A stretch of 9,191 nucleotides of DNA from an uncultured Alphaproteobacteria bacterium (GTDB taxonomy: Bacteria > Pseudomonadota > Alphaproteobacteria > Rickettsiales > UBA1997): NCBI GenBank assembly GCA_903898475.1, contig CAIUFU010000116.1, forward strand, positions 1 through 9,191, given 5' to 3'. This document shows positions 5,710 through 9,191 of this stretch, piece by piece (position 1 is the stretch's first letter; every line of letters starts with the position of its first letter). The notes under the pieces were generated by a model that saw only the letters and a list, made by a program, of their open reading frames with translations, did no database searches and was not told where the DNA came from. Made by a program: the position numbers and the translations under genes.

Positions 5710-6514
5710 GAGCTTTAGTAAAAATAGCAATTTCACCAATTTCACCAGTGTAGCCCTTACCAAGACCAATATTCGTCAACCCAGACAATTGTGCTGTCTT
5801 AGTTGCATCTTCTGCAGCCAAACTACCATTGATGTAAGTTTTACTTCCTTCAACCGAACTTTGTGTAAAAGTAAAAAGGCGAGGCTTGTCTTTTGAATCG
5901 CTGTATCCGCTAACCTTCGAATCGCGATTGTAAGAAACCCCTCCCTGCGAGTGCACAACGGTATTATCATCTAAATATCCCAAGTTTAACTTGTCGTCAT
6001 CAGCGTTGCTGCCGTCAATTGATTTTAAAAAATAATTAGCTCCAGCAGTCTTTCTTTTTTCAAGAATAATAATTGTGTAGTCAGTTTTATTAAGAAAACT
6101 GGCATTGAATTGTAGATAGCCCGCAGAGCCGCTCTTGCCGAATTCTACAGCATGCACGCGATTGATTGTATTTGCATAAGTTGGACCACCGCCTACTGCA
6201 ACCACGTTCACTTTTGGATTTCCTGAATTTTGCTGATCTTTCCATAAACTAACCGTAGCGCCATCCTCTTCTTCCGAGGGATTGAAACCGTTATCCAAAC
6301 TAGTCTCAAGCCATAGAGCGGTTTCCTTGATACTGTTAATAGGAGAAGAGGTCGCGAGAGTTTTCGCCGCAGCAAGACGAAATTTACTGACCATTTTGTC
6401 TGCGGCAATAATTCCCGAAATAAAGATACCGATGATTACAATAACAACTGCAACCTCATAGAGCGAAAATGCACGACGAGAATGAGGCTTTCTATTTATG
6501 TCTTTATTTGTCAC
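5705..6514 (-). CDS. Truncated type IV prepilin-like protein with LamG-like domain (5' part of IS-split gene)
   Basis: A 269-residue product starting at GTG 6514. A short basic leader (MTNKDINRKPHSRRA) precedes a class III prepilin signal: RRA|FSLYEV, with predicted cleavage after A15, methylatable F16 and the conserved glutamate at mature position 5 (E20). The hydrophobic helix runs about 16-38 (VAVVIVIIGIFISGIIA). Residues about 60-269 form a LamG/concanavalin-like domain: ALWLETSLDNGF (66-77), HAVEFGKSGSAGYLQF (121-136), DYTIIILEKR (145-154), KTYINGSL (225-232) and GEIGEIAIFTKAL (257-269). The stop codon comes from the right end of the IS, and the natural protein would continue SSEEL-KSVEGYMSKKW in the other fragment. 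It could still be made, processed and membrane-inserted, but lacks its closing helix and the Cys- and Gly-rich parts. No recognisable Shine-Dalgarno precedes the GTG. Confidence 0.88.
   Translation of the reverse strand: MTNKDINRKPHSRRAFSLYEVAVVIVIIGIFISGIIAADKMVSKFRLAAAKTLATSSPINSIKETALWLETSLDNGFNPSEEEDGATVSLWKDQQNSGNPKVNVVAVGGGPTYANTINRVHAVEFGKSGSAGYLQFNASFLNKTDYTIIILEKRKTAGANYFLKSIDGSNADDDKLNLGYLDDNTVVHSQGGVSYNRDSKVSGYSDSKDKPRLFTFTQSSVEGSKTYINGSLAAEDATKTAQLSGLTNIGLGKGYTGEIGEIAIFTKAL
5709..5714. repeat. Right target site duplication AGAGCT
   Basis: Second copy of AGAGCT, matching 4761-4766. Together they bracket the IS. Read on the minus strand (AGCTCT), the single ancestral copy encoded part of A-L-S at the end of the LamG-like domain. 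Confidence 0.8.
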
Positions 6515-6598
6515 GTAACGAGGAATTTTGTTAGAGTAGAGTTTCTTGAGAAGGATTTTAGCAGCGCCAAGGAACTTTTGCGCAAAGAATTAATCAAG

Positions 6599-6630
6599 AA
6601 AAATGTTTTGAGAGTTTTGGAATTTCTCAA
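6599..6630 (-). terminator. Possible intrinsic terminator after pyrB
   Basis: On the minus strand a short stem TTGAGA/TCTCAA (6625-6630 and 6608-6613, 11-nt loop) is followed after a few bases by TTTTT (6603-6599). It lies in the 187-bp gap between the pyrB stop and the prepilin gene start. Two more small perfect hairpins are upstream in the same gap: GAAAATA/TATTTTC (6634-6652) and TTCTGC/GCAGAA (6669-6683). The stems are short, so termination is plausible but not certain. The rest of the gap must hold the prepilin gene promoter; a TAAAAT at 6555-6560 (minus) is the only -10-like box I noticed. Confidence 0.35.
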
Positions 6631-6701
6631 GTCGAAAATAGTCGTTATTTTCATCCCAAAATCAGCAATTCTGCAACGCAGAAAATTTATCCCAGCGCAA
6701 C

Positions 6702-7613
6702 CTAGTTATTTAGAAATTTCAAAATTGCCTGCCTTACCGCAACGCCGGCCTCGACTTGCTCTAGAATCAAACTGAACTTTTCATCATCGGCAAGCGCCGA
6801 AGAAATTTCGACATCACGATTTATCGGACCAGGATGCAACACCAAAACATCGGGCTTGGCGACTTTTAACTTTTCGTGGGTTAAGCCAAAAAGTTTAAAA
6901 TATTCCGACAGGCTCGGAATGTAGCAGCCGAGCATTCGCTCTTGCTGAATGCGCAACATCATCACCACATCAACGCCGGCAATTCCTTCAGCGAGTGACT
7001 CAAAAACTTCAACACCCCATTTTTCTTTAAGCCAATTGCGATAGTCACAAGTGATTAAAGTTGGTGGCGTAATTACGCGAATTTCACAGCCGAATTTTTT
7101 TAACAACTTGATGTTGGAGCGCGCCACTCTTGAGTGCAAAACGTCGCCACAAATTGCGATTTTTAAATTTTGTAAAGTTTTTTTGTGCTGCAAAATTACG
7201 AAAGAGTCGAGTAAAGCTTGGCTTGGATGCTCGTTAGTTCCATCTCCAGCATTAATCAAAGAAGCGGAGATGTATTTTTTTAACACATCGCAAATACCGC
7301 TGCCATTATGACGAATCGCAACAAAGTCTGGATTCATCGCATTGATAGTTTTTGCGGTATCGATGATTGATTCACCTTTTTTGAGGGAGGAAAGCGAGAT
7401 ATCGATATTTACCACTTTTGCGCCCATGCGTTTAGCGGCGATTTCAAATGAAGTTCTGGTACGGGTGGAATTTTCGAAGAAAAAATTGACGAGGAGTTTT
7501 CCGTCCAAGTCTTGGCCGTGATTAGGATTTTTTCTAAAAAACTTTTCTGCTGATTTATGAATATCATTAACATCTTGAAGTGAGAGCCTGTCTATGCTGA
7601 TGAGATCCTTCAT
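6702..7613 (-). CDS. pyrB: Aspartate carbamoyltransferase, catalytic subunit
   Basis: A 303-residue enzyme condensing carbamoyl phosphate and aspartate to N-carbamoyl-aspartate, the committed step of pyrimidine synthesis in the cytosol. Carbamoyl-phosphate binding motif FENSTRTRTSFE is at 46-57, KKGES with the lid lysine at 78-82, RH at 101-102, GDGTNEHPSQALLD with the active-site histidine H129 at 123-136, RIQQER with substrate-contacting R221 and Q223 at 221-226, and LHPGPINRDVEI at 259-270. The HPGPINR form, rather than HPLPR of the enterobacterial enzyme, is typical of ATCases that lack a PyrI subunit, and no pyrI is seen here. Length is normal. The ATG overlaps the stop of the upstream ABC gene by one base (TAATG), indicating translational coupling. 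Its neighbours are not pyrimidine genes. Confidence 0.96.
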   Translation of the reverse strand: MKDLISIDRLSLQDVNDIHKSAEKFFRKNPNHGQDLDGKLLVNFFFENSTRTRTSFEIAAKRMGAKVVNIDISLSSLKKGESIIDTAKTINAMNPDFVAIRHNGSGICDVLKKYISASLINAGDGTNEHPSQALLDSFVILQHKKTLQNLKIAICGDVLHSRVARSNIKLLKKFGCEIRVITPPTLITCDYRNWLKEKWGVEVFESLAEGIAGVDVVMMLRIQQERMLGCYIPSLSEYFKLFGLTHEKLKVAKPDVLVLHPGPINRDVEISSALADDEKFSLILEQVEAGVAVRQAILKFLNN

Positions 7614-8548
7614 TATGACGCTTTGATTAGATGTTTAAAAATTTCTTCGAGATCGGGTTGTTTGGTTGAGATATCTTTGATCTGAATTTTATTATCAGAA
7701 ATCGTGTGAAGAATTTTTGCCACTGCAATTTTTTCCGGATCGTAAGTGATGGAAATTTTATCTTTAGCCAAAAGTTTGGTTTGCAGATTTGGAAATAACT
7801 CCAGCGTTTGCGCCGTGATTTCGTCAACGCAGCTGATGATTAATTCTTTGCTGGAAAGGACATTCATCAAATTCTCTTTACGATCACAGGCAATCACTTG
7901 GCCGTGATTAATGATGGCGATTTCGTCGCATAATTCTTCAGCTTCTTCGAGATAATGCGTGGTTAGCAAAATTGTCGTGCCCGATTGATTTAATTTTTTT
8001 ACGTAATTCCAAAGTTGGTTGCGCAAATCAACGTCAACGCCCGCGGTTGGTTCATCTAAAACTAAAATTTCTGGATTATGCACCAAAGCTTTTGCTACCA
8101 AAAGACGGCGACGCATTCCGCCAGAAAGGCTGCGCGGCGTTGCGAGTGCTTTATCTTTTAGGCCCAACGCTTCAATAATTTCGTCAGTGCGACGCTCAGA
8201 TTTTTTAATGCCGTAATAGCCGGCGTAAATTTCTAAAGTTTCGCGAACGTTGAAAAACGGGTCGATGACAAGTTCTTGCGGCACTATGCCGATTTTAAAT
8301 TTTGCTGCTTGCTGATCTTTGTCAATGTCGATGCCACCGATTTTTACCACGCCGGAAGTTTTATTAACCAAACCTGCGAGAATATTAATGATGGTTGATT
8401 TACCCGCGCCGTTTGGCCCCAAAAGGCCAAAGAATGAGCCTTTTTTAATCTGCAAATTAATCGATTGCAGCGCGGTTTTTTCAGCGGATCTTTTTGATTT
8501 TTTGTAGGTTTTTCCGAGATTGGAAATTTCGATTGCGAAATCTGTCAC
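7613..8548 (-). CDS. ABC-2-type transporter ATP-binding protein (CcmA/DrrA/YadG-like)
   Basis: A 311-residue ATPase that would power an ABC exporter at the inner membrane. The nucleotide-binding domain covers residues 1-225: Walker A GPNGAGKST at 44-52, Q-loop Q91, signature LSGGM at 141-145, Walker B ILVLDEP at 161-167 with catalytic E166, and switch H198. The order and the GMRRRL sequence after the signature place it with drug/lipid/polysaccharide exporter ATPases. About 85 C-terminal residues (226-311) form an accessory domain of low similarity. The GTG start overlaps the grxD TAG by one base and has an AAGGA sequence 8 nt upstream. Normally an ABC-2 permease follows, but pyrB does instead, so the partner must be encoded elsewhere. 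Substrate unknown. Confidence 0.92.
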   Translation of the reverse strand: MTDFAIEISNLGKTYKKSKRSAEKTALQSINLQIKKGSFFGLLGPNGAGKSTIINILAGLVNKTSGVVKIGGIDIDKDQQAAKFKIGIVPQELVIDPFFNVRETLEIYAGYYGIKKSERRTDEIIEALGLKDKALATPRSLSGGMRRRLLVAKALVHNPEILVLDEPTAGVDVDLRNQLWNYVKKLNQSGTTILLTTHYLEEAEELCDEIAIINHGQVIACDRKENLMNVLSSKELIISCVDEITAQTLELFPNLQTKLLAKDKISITYDPEKIAVAKILHTISDNKIQIKDISTKQPDLEEIFKHLIKAS

Positions 8549-8868
8549 TAGATAATTCCTTTTTCTTTAAGCATTTCTTGCAGCTCGCCAGATTGGATCA
8601 TTTCTTTTACGATGTCGCATCCACCAACAAATTCACCTTTGATGTAAAGCTGTGGAATAGTTGGCCAATCAGAAAATTCCTTAATGCCTTGTCTAACTTC
8701 CGCGTCACGCAAAACATCAATATCGGCAAATTTTACACCGAGAGTTTTTAAGCTGTGAGCTACCGCTGCAGAAAAACCACATTGTGGAAAATCTTTAGTG
8801 CCTTTCATGTAAAGCACTACGTCGTTGGTAGAAATTGTTTCTTGAATTTTTTCGAAAATATCAGTCAT
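8548..8868 (-). CDS. grxD: Monothiol glutaredoxin, Grx4/GrxD family
   Basis: A 106-residue single-domain monothiol glutaredoxin, full length for the family. It binds a [2Fe-2S] cluster with glutathione at a dimer interface and passes it on, acting in cytosolic Fe-S trafficking with BolA. The CGFS active site is at residues 30-33, preceded by the glutathione-contacting lysine and loop of KGTKDFPQ (22-29). WPTIPQLYIKGEFVGGCDI (68-86) holds the cis-proline TIP motif and the GGCD glutathione-binding motif. bolA lies 16 nt upstream, a conserved pairing in alphaproteobacteria. The gene ends in TAG overlapping the next start. Confidence 0.95.
   Translation of the reverse strand: MTDIFEKIQETISTNDVVLYMKGTKDFPQCGFSAAVAHSLKTLGVKFADIDVLRDAEVRQGIKEFSDWPTIPQLYIKGEFVGGCDIVKEMIQSGELQEMLKEKGII
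8557..8561 (-). promoter_or_regulatory. Shine-Dalgarno supporting the GTG start of the ABC ATPase
   Basis: AAGGA on the minus strand, 8 nt before the GTG at 8546-8548 and inside the last codons of grxD. It supports the GTG as the true start and a TAGTG overlap. It is the only clear Shine-Dalgarno I see in the window; the other genes have A/T-rich leaders without one. Confidence 0.6.
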
Positions 8869-8884
8869 GGGATTTTTATTTTAA

Positions 8885-9112
8885 TTAGGCTGAAGTCTTG
8901 AGTTGCATGGCGTGAAGCACATCGCCGAGAATTTCTTTTAGAGCGTTGTTCACCATTTTATGTTGCTCAACTCTTGTTTTGCCAGCAAAAATTTTGTCAG
9001 TGATTTTAACGCTGTAATGATTGTCATCAGCAACTAAAGCGACAACTTCAATTTGTGCTTCAGGGAAATTTTCACGTAAAAGTTTTTCTAAATCTTTTTG
9101 AGCGATTGGCAT
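8885..9112 (-). CDS. BolA/IbaG family protein, Fe-S partner of the monothiol glutaredoxin
   Basis: A 75-residue BolA-fold protein, short and complete. Typical sequence features are the central hydrophobic strands (EVVALVADDNHYSVKIT, 22-38), the strand-loop FAGKTRVEQHKMVN (42-55), and the C-terminal helix with the conserved histidine that helps ligate the shared [2Fe-2S] cluster in GDVLHAMQLKT (63-73). It probably forms heterodimers with the CGFS glutaredoxin encoded 16 nt downstream and works in iron-sulfur maturation or iron sensing. The size and lack of a long C-terminal tail fit the short BolA/IbaG type found beside grxD. The ATG is preceded by A-rich sequence with no Shine-Dalgarno. Confidence 0.93.
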   Translation of the reverse strand: MPIAQKDLEKLLRENFPEAQIEVVALVADDNHYSVKITDKIFAGKTRVEQHKMVNNALKEILGDVLHAMQLKTSA

Positions 9113-9128
9113 TTTGTTTTGGATTAAG

Positions 9129-9136
9129 ATTTTATA
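9129..9136 (-). promoter_or_regulatory. Possible -10 element upstream of bolA
   Basis: TATAAAAT on the minus strand, 16 nt before the bolA ATG. It resembles a -10 box but I see no matching -35 at 16-18 nt, where the sequence is the GC-rich repeat. If used, the transcript would have a very short leader of about 10 nt, which would fit the missing Shine-Dalgarno. Confidence 0.25.
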
Positions 9137-9172
9137 GGTCCCTGAGCAAAGCGTAGCGTCGTCGAAGGGCCT
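9136..9172. repeat. Partly palindromic GC-rich intergenic element (CCCTGAGC...TCGAAGGG type)
   Basis: The segment starts AGGTCCCTGAGC and ends TCGAAGGGCCT, with AGGT/CCCT pairing to AGGG/CCT across one bulge and an AAGCGTAGCG centre. It is much more GC-rich than its surroundings. Short elements with the core CCTGAGC...TCGAAGG are widespread as dispersed extragenic repeats in bacterial genomes, so this is probably one copy of a REP-like family. Only one copy is in the window. The sequence continues GGAACTCGGTGTTC to the edge, which contains a further small palindrome (GAAC/GTTC). Confidence 0.5.
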
Positions 9173-9191
9173 GGAACTCGGTGTTCTACCC

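Larger units (their letters stand above)
2729..6514 (-). pseudogene. Composite prepilin-LamG-Cys-rich-Gly-rich surface protein gene, interrupted by an IS481-family element
   Basis: Two minus-strand frames, 5705-6514 and 2729-4747, are halves of one gene. Deleting 948 bases (the IS plus one AGAGCT copy; 316 codons exactly) joins them in frame: the pilin half ends EIAIFTKAL, then SSEEL-KSVEGYMSKKW follows from the other half. That junction is the usual closing segment of LamG-like domains in prepilin-type proteins (pattern FxxALxxEExxxVExYxxKKW). The restored product would be 945 residues: prepilin leader and N-terminal helix (1-38), LamG-like domain (about 60-285), Cys-rich repeats (about 297-669), Gly-rich domain (about 670-945). 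Such a protein would be processed by prepilin peptidase and displayed on a pilus-like or secretion pseudopilus structure, or at the surface. Reading-frame restoration is seen directly; the cellular role is inference. Confidence 0.88.

Noticed and set aside
6482..6775. 97-codon plus-strand frame over the pyrB-prepilin gap
   Set aside because: It overlaps the ends of two well-supported minus-strand genes, carries no recognisable motif and is probably a chance open frame.

Overview
The window looks like chromosomal DNA of an AT-rich Gram-negative bacterium, most likely an alphaproteobacterium and possibly a Rickettsiales- or Holosporales-like lineage. Three things suggest this: the adjacent BolA and monothiol CGFS glutaredoxin genes, the alanine-racemase-fold ornithine/lysine decarboxylase paired with a bacterial deoxyhypusine-synthase-like enzyme, and a prepilin-LamG protein of a type I associate with such genomes. 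The taxonomic call is inference, as there is no rRNA or other marker gene. Every host gene lies on the minus strand, and only the transposase is on the plus strand.

Right part (about 6700-9191, transcribed right to left): bolA, grxD (Grx4), an ABC-2-type exporter ATPase and pyrB form a compact run. The bolA-grxD gap is 17 nt or less, and grxD/ABC and ABC/pyrB each overlap by one base (TAGTG and TAATG). BolA and Grx4 are known partners in Fe-S cluster trafficking. PyrB is the catalytic aspartate carbamoyltransferase of pyrimidine synthesis. The ATPase has no permease beside it. A partly palindromic repeat sits just upstream of bolA.

Middle part (2729-6514): this is the most interesting region. 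A single 945-codon gene for a composite surface protein has been split by an IS481-family insertion sequence of about 944 bp. The protein has a type IV prepilin leader, a LamG-like domain, a Cys-rich repeat region and a glycine-rich C-terminal domain. Removing the element and one copy of its 6-bp target duplication (AGAGCT) restores one continuous reading frame across the junction. The restored junction reads FTKAL-SSEEL-KSVEGYMSKKW, which is the helix that normally closes this kind of LamG domain. The IS end supplies a stop codon at once, so the 5' part now encodes a 269-residue truncated pilin-LamG protein, and the 3' part is stranded without a start signal or secretion signal.

Left part (1-2728): an ornithine/lysine decarboxylase gene is followed 31 nt later by a deoxyhypusine-synthase-like gene, which makes a polyamine operon. 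The decarboxylase would supply putrescine (or cadaverine), and the DHS-like enzyme probably transfers an aminobutyl group to make a homospermidine-type product. A 287-nt leader with several inverted repeats precedes the decarboxylase. Its strongest hairpin probably marks the 3' end of the disrupted surface-protein gene, and another long hairpin follows the DHS-like gene.
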